Source: Bacteroidia bacterium
Lineage (GTDB): Bacteria; Bacteroidota; Bacteroidia; SpSt-205
Direction: 5' to 3'
Length of the DNA: 64,000 bases
Assembly (NCBI GenBank): GCA_025059535.1
Contig: JANXCX010000006.1
Span: 119,072-183,071, forward strand
The position numbers were made by a program, and so were the translations under genes. Positions 37,483-45,923 of the stretch are shown here, one piece after another (position 1 is the first letter of the stretch; every line of letters starts with the position of its first letter). The notes beneath the pieces are model-generated. The model was not told the DNA's origin, searched no databases, and worked only from the letters and a program-made list of their open reading frames with translations.

Positions 37483-38831
37483 TCCCAGCGCAGTCTTATA
37501 AAATCACCCAAGAGGAAGAAGCCTATCTCGCGTGAGGCAACCCCAGCCGGCGGCTGCCAGATAATGGCTTTTTGTTGGAGGGCTTCATTCAGGGAAGCTA
37601 GGTAAGCTTCGCGTTGGACTAGGGGTATTTCGCTCAGCCAAGGAAGCGCACCATTACCGAGCTCACTAAGGGCAACCGCTTGAATAGAGGCGCCAGAAGT
37701 GTGCGCAATCTGAGTTAGCCAGCCCTTAATTTCCCGTGCGCTCCCTTTGACACGTTCGTAACTGGAGAAGTAGGCTGTCCCTATGTGGAGAAGGGCGCGC
37801 TTGAGGTCATCGTCCAGGGCCACTGGGTGGGGATAGGAGAGAGCGAGCAGGCCTCCTACACCGTTTGGGGTGAAATAGGGCACTAGTATCCATTCCCCCT
37901 TGAGGTGAGGTGGACCTATCTGAGGGCCTGGGTATGCCAGGCAGGTACGCGCTTCGCTGAGAGCCCGTAGGATTTCTGAGGCGATAGGCCATTCTACCGG
38001 CAGCTCCTCTGAGTACTTACGGCTCTTCCAGAAGCCGAGAGCTTGCCAGCTGTCCTGCTGCGGCGAAAGGACTACCGCCGCCTCCGCTCCTAAATATTGC
38101 GAAACCTGCGCTAAAAAGATGCGACTAACGCTGCGAAAGCGAAAGGTATTAGCTGTAGAGAGGAGCGTAAAGGTATCTATCACAAAGTTTTGCAGCTCAG
38201 TCTGACGGGCAAGCAAGGCTTGAGTGCGGCGCATCTCCTCCTGCGTGGTCGCCAGCTCTTCTAAGTTCTGCCGAAGCTCTTCTTCCCGTGTAATAAGTTC
38301 CTGATTTTGTACCTGGGCTTGCTCGAGAAGGGCTTGAATATAGCGCTGCGCCCGCAGGCTCTGGAGATAAGCCGACCACTTATAAAGCACCTCGTGCCAC
38401 TCAGGCTGAGCGAGAATGGATTCTAAGTCGGATTTTTCGCTTACCACTACCCACAGAGCCTGAAGCCGATCTTGAAAGAATAGCGGTACGGCGGTGAGGT
38501 AGGTCTCCTCTACCTCCACAATAGCTGAGAGGGAAGGCTTGAGCAGCTGAGCTAAGGGGAGGCGGAAGGTGAGCGGATGTTTGGCGGTACTGGCCTGGCC
38601 TAGCCATCCCTCTCCCTTACGGAAGCGTTCAGGGGTAGGGGAGCCCACTAGCCCTGCCCCTGCCTCAAACCGAAAGGTAGGATCAGACTCACTCGGCTCG
38701 GCTACGTAAAGGAGGCTACCTAAGGCCTGAAGCTCCATGCATAGGAAACTCTGATAGCGCTCCAACACAGCTCTTACCTCCGTCTCGGGCACCGGCACTA
38801 GCAGATCTTCTAAGGCCTTAAGCTCCTTCAT
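37479..38831 (-). CDS. Two-GAF-domain protein with central coiled coil
   Basis: 450 aa, soluble. Residues 10-155 and 210-365 look like GAF domains (for example TYLTAVPLFFQDRLQALWVV and WILVPYFTPNGVGGLLALSY). They are joined by a long heptad-rich coil, roughly 165-215 (NQELITREEELRQNLEELAT). No HATPase, GGDEF or HTH output domain is present; the last 80 residues are of unknown type. Similar proteins are common in Bacteroidota near sensor systems. The stop and start overlap the neighbouring genes by 4 nt. Confidence 0.65.
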   Translation of the reverse strand: MKELKALEDLLVPVPETEVRAVLERYQSFLCMELQALGSLLYVAEPSESDPTFRFEAGAGLVGSPTPERFRKGEGWLGQASTAKHPLTFRLPLAQLLKPSLSAIVEVEETYLTAVPLFFQDRLQALWVVVSEKSDLESILAQPEWHEVLYKWSAYLQSLRAQRYIQALLEQAQVQNQELITREEELRQNLEELATTQEEMRRTQALLARQTELQNFVIDTFTLLSTANTFRFRSVSRIFLAQVSQYLGAEAAVVLSPQQDSWQALGFWKSRKYSEELPVEWPIASEILRALSEARTCLAYPGPQIGPPHLKGEWILVPYFTPNGVGGLLALSYPHPVALDDDLKRALLHIGTAYFSSYERVKGSAREIKGWLTQIAHTSGASIQAVALSELGNGALPWLSEIPLVQREAYLASLNEALQQKAIIWQPPAGVASREIGFFLLGDFIRLRWE

Positions 38832-39454
38832 ACGGAGACCTTAGTGGGGAGACGACTTTGGAAAATTCGCCATAGCACTGGCCCCGTGGTAAGCACTACC
38901 ATGCCAAGGATAATCCATTCGTAGTAGGCCTGTACCCAAGCAACGCCTCCTAAGAAGTAGCCGGCGCTTACTAATACGGCCGGCCACAGGATAGCACCGG
39001 TCAGGCTTACCCCTAAGTATTTCCAGTAGGGCATTTGGATTACCCCAGCCAAAAGAGGGGCAAAGGTTCGGATCACGGGCAAAAATTTGCCTACTACGAG
39101 TACCCAGGCTCCATATCTATGGTAAAAACGGCGCGTGGCTTCTACATATTCGGGGCGGAATAAAAGGCTGCGGGGACGGCGAAAGAGGGTACGACCCGTG
39201 CGCCAGCCTATCCAATAGCCACTTTGATCCCCCAAAAAAGCGGCGGCGCTTATCCCACCAATCACCACGCCCACCGGCAGGTCAATCACCTGCCCCGCCG
39301 TAAGAAGCCCTGTCGTAAAAAGCAGAGAATCGCCCGGAAATATTACCCCTATCAGAAGCCCCGTCTCGGCGAAAACTATTCCCAGCAGTAGGCCTAAGCC
39401 ACCTACATAGATGATAGTTTGGGGATTGAAAAGCTGATAAAACTTCTCAAGCAT
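38828..39454 (-). CDS. DedA-family membrane protein
   Basis: 208 aa with about five hydrophobic segments. The family motifs FLGDQSGYWIGWRTGRTL and VGKFLPVIRTFAPLLAG are intact. DedA proteins move undecaprenyl phosphate or phospholipid across the inner membrane and help keep the membrane potential. It overlaps the end of rsfS by 8 nt. Confidence 0.88.
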   Translation of the reverse strand: MLEKFYQLFNPQTIIYVGGLGLLLGIVFAETGLLIGVIFPGDSLLFTTGLLTAGQVIDLPVGVVIGGISAAAFLGDQSGYWIGWRTGRTLFRRPRSLLFRPEYVEATRRFYHRYGAWVLVVGKFLPVIRTFAPLLAGVIQMPYWKYLGVSLTGAILWPAVLVSAGYFLGGVAWVQAYYEWIILGMVVLTTGPVLWRIFQSRLPTKVSV

Positions 39455-39815
39455 AGGAGGTAGCTACCGCATCTTCCCACAACTCTTCTAACCTATAGTA
39501 ATCGCGTGCGGCGGGCTGCTGCACATGCACTACTATATCCCCCATGTCCAAAAGAATCCACTGCCCCACCTCGTAGCCTTCCAGACGATAGCCCATCGCC
39601 TGTCCTTCTCTTTCCTTGAGGCGCATAAGAAGGGCATCTGCAATCGCCTGAGCCTGTCTATCCGACTCCGCCGTGGCTATCACAAAATAATCGCACAGGT
39701 TATAGGCTAAAGGGCGCAAGTCTAATACCACTATTTTCTCCGCTTTTTTATCGGACAAAACCGATAGGGCCAAGTGCAGCCGCTCTTGAGTGGTCAGGGT
39801 AGAGCCGCTAAGCAT
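39447..39815 (-). CDS. rsfS: Ribosomal silencing factor RsfS
   Basis: 122 aa. The RsfS/Iojap core is present: KKAEKIVVLDLRPLAYNLCDYFVIATAES and the conserved end WILLDMGDIVVHVQQPAARDYYRLEELW (each read across two stretches). It binds uL14 and blocks subunit joining in starved cells. It heads a five-gene operon. Its -7 element lies 16 nt upstream of the ATG, so here a short leader exists. Confidence 0.92.
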   Translation of the reverse strand: MLSGSTLTTQERLHLALSVLSDKKAEKIVVLDLRPLAYNLCDYFVIATAESDRQAQAIADALLMRLKEREGQAMGYRLEGYEVGQWILLDMGDIVVHVQQPAARDYYRLEELWEDAVATSYA

Positions 39816-39831
39816 AGCTTGATTTCTAAAG

Positions 39832-39839
39832 CAAAGATA
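39832..39839 (-). promoter_or_regulatory. -7 element of the rsfS operon
   Basis: TATCTTTG on the minus strand, 16 nt before the rsfS ATG. Confidence 0.65.
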
Positions 39840-39862
39840 ACATATTTAAGCCGTAGAAAGAG

Positions 39863-39871
39863 GGTGGATAA
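39863..39871 (-). promoter_or_regulatory. DnaA-box-like 9-mer upstream of dnaN
   Basis: The minus strand reads TTATCCACC, which matches the DnaA box TTATCCACA at 8 of 9 positions. It lies 42 nt before dnaN in an A/T-rich 97-nt gap. One box only, so a regulatory site is possible but not proven. Confidence 0.3.
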
Positions 39872-39900
39872 CTGTATTTAGCCAACCCACCGAAGTTTCT

Positions 39901-39908
39901 TACCTTCG
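39901..39908 (+). promoter_or_regulatory. -7 element of dnaN
   Basis: TACCTTCG, one mismatch from TAnnTTTG, ends 4 nt before the ATG. The prfB promoter has the same TTCG variant. Confidence 0.6.
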
Positions 39909-39912
39909 TTCC

Positions 39913-41034
39913 ATGGCGTTTCGGGTACGCGCTGAAGCCTTGCGAGAGGCCCTTAGCCGGGTACTTCCCATAGTGCCCTCGCGCGCGTTATACCCCATCA
40001 CCCAACATATTCTCATTTATCAAGCGGGCGACTCGGTGGAATTGCGCGCTACGGACTTAGAGATTAGCATGCGCACGTTTCTCAGTGTCCTTCCGGAAGA
40101 GGGCGATGCGGTCCGGCTCGCTATCCCCCCTAAACCCCTGAATGATCTTCTGCGTGGCTTCCCTGAAGACGAAGTGCTAAGTGTGCGGCAGCGGGATACA
40201 ACCTTAGGGCTAAGCGCTTCTTACGGCCGCTATGAGTTTGGCGGGGTGCCCAGTGAAGAATTTCCGCATTTTCCTACTCAGGAAAGTGCGGGTGGAGTGG
40301 GCTTAGGCCTTAGTGTGCTGGACGAGGTGATTTCTCAGACGGCCTTTGCGGCCAGCAAGGATGATGCGCGTTTGGCGCTCACGGGTATATACTTTGACTT
40401 TCGGGAAAATTACACGCATTTTGTAGCGACGGATGCTCATACTCTAGTTCGTATTCGTCGGTCGGATATTCGGCTGCCAGGCTCGCCGGCCCTTTTAGTG
40501 CCAGTTCGAGCGCTTCAGGCGCTCCAGCAGGCCTTTCGGGGCTTTCTCAGCGAGGATGAGCTTACCCTTTTCCCGGGCGAAGGGCAGGTACTTTTCCATC
40601 ACCCTCAGCTTGACCTTGTGTGCCGCCTTATTGATGCACGCTACCCAGATTATGAGAGTGTCATTCCTACTAATCCCCCTTATACGGCTCGGCTTCGGAC
40701 GGAGGCCTTCCGAAAAGCGCTCAAACGCCTCACGGTCATTAGCGATAAAACGGCGGGGGTGATTCGGCTGCACTTCCAGCCAAGTAGTCTTACCCTTAGC
40801 GCTGAGGATACCCTTCAAAACCGCTCGGGTCAAGAGTCCCTGCCCTGTGAGTACGAAGGACCGGATTTTCGCATAGCTTTTCGCGGAAGTGTGCTGAGCG
40901 GCGTACTGGACCACCTTCAGGCGGAGGAGTTTATCCTGCGAATGGAGGCCCCAGGGCGTGCGGTAGTCATAGAACCCGACCCCCAAGCTCCCCCTTCCGA
41001 AGCCCTCTTCTTAGCGATGCCCCTTATGATCTGA
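39913..41034 (+). CDS. dnaN: DNA polymerase III sliding clamp (beta subunit)
   Basis: 373 aa, normal clamp length with three repeats of the clamp fold. Typical segments are RALYPITQHILIYQ, ATDLEISMRT, LALTGIYFDF, FVATDAHTLVRIRR and the C-terminal LFLAMPLMI. It tethers the polymerase to DNA. dnaA, recF and gyrB are not adjacent, so this dnaN is not in the classical origin cluster. Its stop lies 9 nt before the next gene. Confidence 0.95.
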   Translation: MAFRVRAEALREALSRVLPIVPSRALYPITQHILIYQAGDSVELRATDLEISMRTFLSVLPEEGDAVRLAIPPKPLNDLLRGFPEDEVLSVRQRDTTLGLSASYGRYEFGGVPSEEFPHFPTQESAGGVGLGLSVLDEVISQTAFAASKDDARLALTGIYFDFRENYTHFVATDAHTLVRIRRSDIRLPGSPALLVPVRALQALQQAFRGFLSEDELTLFPGEGQVLFHHPQLDLVCRLIDARYPDYESVIPTNPPYTARLRTEAFRKALKRLTVISDKTAGVIRLHFQPSSLTLSAEDTLQNRSGQESLPCEYEGPDFRIAFRGSVLSGVLDHLQAEEFILRMEAPGRAVVIEPDPQAPPSEALFLAMPLMI

Positions 41035-41043
41035 GGGCGGCCC

Positions 41044-41652
41044 ATGCTTTTGTATGGGGGTGGCGATCACGCCGCAAGTCTGGTAGAAATTATTCAGCTC
41101 CTCGGACTAGAATGGAAGGGGTTCTTTGACGACGGAGAAGGGCCCTATGCCCTGCCTTCAGCCCATTACTTAGGCCCCTATGAGCCTACGCTTTTACCCG
41201 ATGTGCCTATTCTTTTAGCCATTACCGACAATACAATTCGGCGTAATTTAGCGCTACGCATACGCCATCCTATAGCGGACCCGCTTATTCATCCTCGGGC
41301 TTATGTAGCGGCCTCGGCACGCCTTGGTAAAGGTACCGTGGTATTAGCGGGCGCCCTCATCCATAGCTACGCCCAGATCGGCGACCATACAATCATCAAT
41401 ACGGGCAGCATTGTTGAGCACTTCAGCCGGGTAGGTAGCTTTTGCCACCTCTCGCCCGGCAGCATTGTTGCTTGCCGCAGCCAGATAGAGGACTTTTGCT
41501 TCATAGGTACGGGAGCTATAATCGTGCCGCATATCCAAATAGGCGAAGGCTGCGTCATAGGGGCAGGTAGCTTGGTACTTCGTTCTTTGCCCCCCTATAC
41601 GCGGGCCTGGGGCCATCCGGCCAAGCCCCAAGAAGAACTCCCCGAACGCTAA
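41044..41652 (+). CDS. NeuD-like sugar O-acyltransferase (left-handed beta helix)
   Basis: 202 aa. The N-terminus MLLYGGGDHAASLVEIIQLLG is a Rossmann-like NeuD/PglD start and the C-terminal half shows hexapeptide repeats (ARLGKGTVVLAGALIHSYAQ, IIVPHIQIGEGCVIGAGSLV). Such enzymes acetylate sialic acid or UDP-linked amino sugars for surface glycans. The exact sugar is unknown. Probably co-transcribed with dnaN. Confidence 0.82.
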   Translation: MLLYGGGDHAASLVEIIQLLGLEWKGFFDDGEGPYALPSAHYLGPYEPTLLPDVPILLAITDNTIRRNLALRIRHPIADPLIHPRAYVAASARLGKGTVVLAGALIHSYAQIGDHTIINTGSIVEHFSRVGSFCHLSPGSIVACRSQIEDFCFIGTGAIIVPHIQIGEGCVIGAGSLVLRSLPPYTRAWGHPAKPQEELPER

Positions 41653-41660
41653 GGACTCTT

Positions 41661-41668
41661 TATCTTTG
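41661..41668 (+). promoter_or_regulatory. -7 element of the PorE-like gene
   Basis: TATCTTTG ends 4 nt before the ATG at 41673. Confidence 0.75.
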
Positions 41669-41672
41669 GCTG

Positions 41673-43643
41673 ATGAGCGGCCGATGGCTTAGCGTGGGCT
41701 TGAGCCTATTTCTAAGTGGATTGCTCGCTCAGCCCCAAAAAGCCGAAAAGCACATAAGACGCGGGCAGCAGCTCATGCTGGCGGAGGATTATGCGGCGGC
41801 TTTAGGGGAGTATGAAACCGCCCTACAATTCAACCCCTTCAGCGCCGAGGCGTACCTGAATGGCGCCTACTGCGCGTGGCGCCTGCGCCAGAATAAAAAG
41901 GCCGCCGAGTACTTTGAAAAAGCGGAGCGAATGGGAGCCACCTTCTCCCAAGGTGAAGCTATAGCTTATGCCGACGTATTGCAACGGCTGGGGCAGCCAA
42001 CAAAAGCCCTGCCTATCATAGAACGCCTACTGAGCCAAGTGCGCCCAACCGACCCCCTTTATGATAAACTCCATGTTACCCTTCAGCACCTCAAAAACGC
42101 CGAAAAATACCTAAGCAACCCTGTGCCGGTAACTATCCGTAATCTCGGTGCGGCCATAAATTCCCCCTATCCAGACTATGCGCCAGTAATTTCGGCCGAT
42201 GAAACGGTGCTTCTCTTCACTTCGCGCCGGCCAGGCTCTACGGGGAATCAGCGAGCCTCAGACGGCCTACCATATGAGGACATCTATATAAGCGAGAAAA
42301 ATCCTGACGGCAGCTGGGGACCTGTACGCAACCTTGGAGGGCCCCTCAATACCAGCGTACATGATGCCTGCGTTGCGCTTTCCGCTGACGGCCAGACCCT
42401 TTTCCTCTTCAATTCCGAGAATGGCGGGGATATCTTTATCAGCCGCCTCAAGGGGCGGAAGTGGCTTTTCCCGCGTAATATGGGCCCTCCTATCAATTCC
42501 AAGTACTGGGAGCCTTCGGTGTGCCTTTCGGCCGATGAACGCTTGCTCTTTTTCGTCTCCGACCGACCGGGCGGCCTGGGTGGACGCGATATTTACCTCT
42601 GCCGGCGCCTCCCCAACGGCAAATGGAGCACGCCTATAAACCTTGGCCCCCCCGTCAATACCCCCTACGATGAAGATGGCCCCTTCTTTCACCCAGACGG
42701 TAAGACGCTCTTTTACTCCTCTAACGGCCCTAACTCCATGGGCGGCTTTGACATCTTTCGCAGCGAGCTCCGCCCTGATAGCACCTGGAGTACCCCCATA
42801 AACCTTGGCTACCCCATCAATACGGCCGGCGACGAGATTTACTTCGTCCTTTCTGCCAGCGGCCTGCACGGCTACTACGCCAGCGAACGCGAAGATTCGT
42901 ATGGGGAGAAGGATATTTATATGATAGATTTCTCCGCTATGCCCCCACCGCCACAGCCAGTGGCCCAGCAGAAGGAAGAAACCCCTACCCTCTCAAGCGA
43001 ACCGGCGCCCCTTACCTTCCGGCCTAACCTCACCCTCGTTACTGGCACCATATACGATGCTGAAACTAAAGCCCCCCTCGAGGCTACCATCACTATCCTG
43101 GACAACCTCAAAGGCGACACTATAGCCGTGCTCACTTCTAACGCAGCTACAGGCAAATACCTTATCTCTCTCCCAGCTGGACGAAACTATGGCATCACCG
43201 TATCGGCCGAAGGCTATGCCTTCCATTCCGAAAACTTCATTGTAGAAGAAACCCAAGGCTACCGCGAGGTACGCAAGGACATCGGCCTGCAAAAGTACAA
43301 GCGCGGTACTATCATAGTGCTGCGCAACATCTTTTTTGACTTTGATAAATGGACCTTGCGCCCAGAGTCGCAGATCGAGCTGGAGCGGGTGTATCAGCTT
43401 CTGAAGGAGCAGCCTACCCTAAAAGTTCGGATTGCGGGCCATACCGATAGCTTTGGCTCGGACGAATACAATCAGCGCCTCTCGGAGAATCGGGCTCGAG
43501 CGGTGTATGAATATCTTATCCAACGGGGGATTCCTTCGGAGCGTCTCTCGTACATTGGCTATGGAGAGAGCCGACCCATAGATACAAACGATACTGAAGA
43601 AGGCCGCCAGAATAACCGGCGCGTGGAACTTGAAATACTCTGA
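41673..43643 (+). CDS. PorE-like TPR / beta-propeller / CRD / OmpA protein
   Basis: 656 aa. Signal peptide to about residue 19 without a lipobox Cys. Domains in order: TPR-like repeats (25-145), PD40/WD40-like propeller repeats (about 155-430; for example LSADERLLFFVSDRPGGLGG and FHPDGKTLFYSSNGPNSMGG), carboxypeptidase-type domain (about 455-545), and an OmpA peptidoglycan-binding domain (IFFDFDKWTLRPESQ, IAGHTDSFGSDEYNQRLSE). This four-part layout is the one described for PorE of the type IX secretion system, except that P. gingivalis PorE is a lipoprotein. It should anchor the secretion machine to peptidoglycan. Confidence 0.78.
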   Translation: MSGRWLSVGLSLFLSGLLAQPQKAEKHIRRGQQLMLAEDYAAALGEYETALQFNPFSAEAYLNGAYCAWRLRQNKKAAEYFEKAERMGATFSQGEAIAYADVLQRLGQPTKALPIIERLLSQVRPTDPLYDKLHVTLQHLKNAEKYLSNPVPVTIRNLGAAINSPYPDYAPVISADETVLLFTSRRPGSTGNQRASDGLPYEDIYISEKNPDGSWGPVRNLGGPLNTSVHDACVALSADGQTLFLFNSENGGDIFISRLKGRKWLFPRNMGPPINSKYWEPSVCLSADERLLFFVSDRPGGLGGRDIYLCRRLPNGKWSTPINLGPPVNTPYDEDGPFFHPDGKTLFYSSNGPNSMGGFDIFRSELRPDSTWSTPINLGYPINTAGDEIYFVLSASGLHGYYASEREDSYGEKDIYMIDFSAMPPPPQPVAQQKEETPTLSSEPAPLTFRPNLTLVTGTIYDAETKAPLEATITILDNLKGDTIAVLTSNAATGKYLISLPAGRNYGITVSAEGYAFHSENFIVEETQGYREVRKDIGLQKYKRGTIIVLRNIFFDFDKWTLRPESQIELERVYQLLKEQPTLKVRIAGHTDSFGSDEYNQRLSENRARAVYEYLIQRGIPSERLSYIGYGESRPIDTNDTEEGRQNNRRVELEIL

Positions 43644-43653
43644 TAAAAAGCGC

Positions 43654-43661
43654 TACCTTTG
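43654..43661 (+). promoter_or_regulatory. -7 element of the tRNA-Val/dxr operon
   Basis: TACCTTTG ends 5 nt before the first base of the mature tRNA. A TTG 21 nt further upstream (43630-43632) may be the -33 element. Confidence 0.65.
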
Positions 43662-43666
43662 CTGAG

Positions 43667-43740
43667 GGGGCGTTAGCTCAGGGGTTTAGAGCGCCTGCTT
43701 CACACGCAGGAGGTCGGTGGTTCGAATCCATCACGCCCCA
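43667..43740 (+). tRNA. tRNA-Val (anticodon CAC)
   Basis: Cloverleaf folded by eye: acceptor GGGGCGT pairs with ACGCCCC, D stem begins GCTC, anticodon stem CCTGC/GCAGG around loop TTCACAC gives anticodon CAC (reads GUG), T arm GGTGG-TTCGAAT-CCATC, discriminator A. No CCA is encoded. 74 nt. The promoter -7 element is 5 nt upstream and the start codon of dxr begins 2 positions after the last base. Confidence 0.95.
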
Positions 43741-43741
43741 C

Positions 43742-44896
43742 TTGGCCCGTGTTACGGTGCTAGGAGCCAGTGGGTCTATAGGCCAGCAGACGCTCAACCT
43801 CCTCCAAGCCTTTCCAGAGCGGTATGAGCTTGTAGGCCTTTCTGTTCACACGCAGCTAGATAAGGTATGGCCCTATCTTTCCCAGCTTCGCCCGAAGTGG
43901 CTGGCTATTACGGATGCCGCTACCTATCAGCGGGCCCGAGCGCTGGTACCCCCCTCCATTCAACTAGTGGGCCCAGAGGAGTTCTACGAGGTACTCGTAA
44001 CCCACCCCGCGGACATTGCGGTAAATGGCATTGTAGGCGCTGCGGGCTTTCGCGCAAGCTGGCAGGTATTGCATTACACGCAGGGCCGCCTAGCGCTAGC
44101 CAATAAGGAAAGCCTAGTTTTCGGCGGGCAGTGGCTAGCCCCCTACCGCAACCGGATTATACCCGTAGACAGCGAACACAGCGCTATCTTTCAGTGCCTT
44201 CAAGGGGAAAAGAAGGAGGCGGTAGCCCGACTGGTTCTTACGGCTTCAGGCGGACCTTTCCACGGCCGAAAGCGCGCCGAACTGAGCCGCATCACCCCGC
44301 ATGAAGCCCTCCGCCATCCCGTCTGGCGCATGGGTAGCCGCATTACGATTGACTCTGCCACCCTCATGAACAAAGCCCTGGAAATCATTGAGGCCTACTG
44401 GCTTTTTGCTATACCGCACAGGCAGATAGAGGTCTGGATACATCCCGAGTGCCTGGTACATTCGCTGGTACTTTTCAAGGACGGCAGTATGAAGGCCCAG
44501 CTTAGTCCGCCGGATATGCGCTTTCCAATCTGGTATGCGCTGAGCTATCCGGAGCGACAGGTCCTACCTGATCTGTGGCAGGGGCCCCTTCCTACCCTGC
44601 ACTTTGAGGCAGTGGATGAGATAACCTTTCCTTCGCTGCGCCTTGCGCGCCAGGCCCTGGACCAGAGCCCTAGTGCCCCCGCTGTGCTCAACGCCGCCGA
44701 CGAAATAGCCGTAGCCGCTTTCTTAGAAGGACGGATAGGCTTTCTGGATATTTTCTATTGGCTGGAGTGGGCGTTAGCTCAGCCAGAAGCCTACCTTGCG
44801 CCGGCTACTTTTAGCGAACTCGCTGCCATAGAGCAGGCATTTCGCCAGCGGCTCACCGCCAAACTGCCTCAGAGCATCCATGCAAGCGGCGGATGA
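43742..44896 (+). CDS. dxr: 1-deoxy-D-xylulose 5-phosphate reductoisomerase
   Basis: 384 aa, MEP pathway enzyme making 2-C-methyl-erythritol 4-phosphate. NADPH site VLGASGSIGQQT, ALANKESLVFGG, IPVDSEHSAIFQ and GSRITIDSATLMNKALEI (metal and substrate site) are intact. The only start that keeps the family N-terminus is a TTG at 43742, just one base after the tRNA-Val discriminator base; no in-frame ATG or GTG exists before the nucleotide-binding motif. No ribosome binding site can exist outside the tRNA. The stop overlaps obgE by 17 nt. Confidence 0.94.
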   Translation: MARVTVLGASGSIGQQTLNLLQAFPERYELVGLSVHTQLDKVWPYLSQLRPKWLAITDAATYQRARALVPPSIQLVGPEEFYEVLVTHPADIAVNGIVGAAGFRASWQVLHYTQGRLALANKESLVFGGQWLAPYRNRIIPVDSEHSAIFQCLQGEKKEAVARLVLTASGGPFHGRKRAELSRITPHEALRHPVWRMGSRITIDSATLMNKALEIIEAYWLFAIPHRQIEVWIHPECLVHSLVLFKDGSMKAQLSPPDMRFPIWYALSYPERQVLPDLWQGPLPTLHFEAVDEITFPSLRLARQALDQSPSAPAVLNAADEIAVAAFLEGRIGFLDIFYWLEWALAQPEAYLAPATFSELAAIEQAFRQRLTAKLPQSIHASGG

Positions 44897-45911
44897 TTTT
44901 GTAGATTATGTCCGCCTCTGGGTGAAGGCGGGTAAGGGGGGGGATGGCGTAGTACGCTGGCGGCGGGAAAAATTCGTTCCACGCGGCGGGCCAGACGGCG
45001 GAGATGGCGGAAATGGCGGAAGCATCTGGCTAGAAGCAGACCCGCAAAAATGGACCCTTCTGGATGTACGCTACAGACGGCACATCTCGGCGCCTGATGG
45101 GGAGCCGGGCGGCTCTAAGAGCCAAAAAGGCGCCGCCGGCAAGGATGTGATTCTTCGCGTGCCTTTAGGCACGGCGGCCTACGATGAGGAAACCGGCCAG
45201 TTTATCGGGGAGGTCTTGCACCCAGGCGAGAGGCTACTTTTAGCCCGCGGTGGACGAGGCGGACGCGGAAATGCCGCCTTTCGCTCGGCTACGCTTCAAG
45301 CGCCTGACTTTGCCGAGCCGGGCGAGATGGGGGAAAAGCGCCTTATTCGCCTAGAACTGCGCCTTCTTGCCGACGTTTGCCTCATCGGCCCGCCCAATGC
45401 GGGTAAGTCTACCCTTTTGGCGGCCTTGACGCGCGCCCGTCCCAAAATCGCCCCCTACCCCTTCACTACCCTCACACCCCAGCTTGGTGTCGTGCAGGAC
45501 GAACGCGGGCACAGCTTTGTAATAGCCGACCTACCCGGGCTTCTGGAAGGCGCCCACCAGGGTAAAGGCCTTGGCCTTCGCTTCTTGCGCCATGTTGAGA
45601 AAGGGGCCATCCTCCTTTTCACCCTACCCCTAGACCATCCCAACCCCAAAGCCCTTTTTGAAAGCCTCCGCTATGAACTGCGAAGTTATCTACCTGCCCT
45701 TTTGGAAAAGCCATTTGTGGTCGCTTTCACGAAATGCGATCTCGTCCCCCCCGAAGCACGCCCGGCTTTTCTCCTCCCCGAGCTAGAGGTACCCCAGCTT
45801 TTCGTTTCAGGGGCCACCCACGAAGGCCTAGACACCCTTTTGGAAGTGCTGCGCCAGCAGGTAGAGCGTCACCGCGGGCGCTATAAATCGTCCATTTCCC
45901 TCACCTCCTAG
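44880..45911 (+). CDS. obgE: Obg-family GTPase
   Basis: 343 aa. The glycine-rich Obg domain (residues 1-160, with KAGKGGDGVVRWRREKFVP and PDGGDGGNGGSIW) precedes a G domain with Walker A GPPNAGKSTLL, DLPGLLEGAHQGKGLG and the FTKCDL base motif. No C-terminal OCT domain. It acts in late 50S assembly. The ATG lies 17 nt inside dxr. Confidence 0.95.
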   Translation: MQAADDFVDYVRLWVKAGKGGDGVVRWRREKFVPRGGPDGGDGGNGGSIWLEADPQKWTLLDVRYRRHISAPDGEPGGSKSQKGAAGKDVILRVPLGTAAYDEETGQFIGEVLHPGERLLLARGGRGGRGNAAFRSATLQAPDFAEPGEMGEKRLIRLELRLLADVCLIGPPNAGKSTLLAALTRARPKIAPYPFTTLTPQLGVVQDERGHSFVIADLPGLLEGAHQGKGLGLRFLRHVEKGAILLFTLPLDHPNPKALFESLRYELRSYLPALLEKPFVVAFTKCDLVPPEARPAFLLPELEVPQLFVSGATHEGLDTLLEVLRQQVERHRGRYKSSISLTS

Positions 45912-45923
45912 CTTCCTTTTCTC

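Noticed and set aside
39816..39912. Replication origin at the rsfS-dnaN gap
   Set aside because: Only one DnaA-box-like 9-mer in 97 nt and no dnaA nearby; not enough for an origin.
42267..42869. 200-codon antisense frame within the PorE-like gene
   Set aside because: Mirrors the propeller repeats of the sense gene; no independent support.
42130..42900. Possible DNA tandem repeat in the PorE-like gene
   Set aside because: The repetition is at the protein level (PD40 propeller blades); the DNA units differ.
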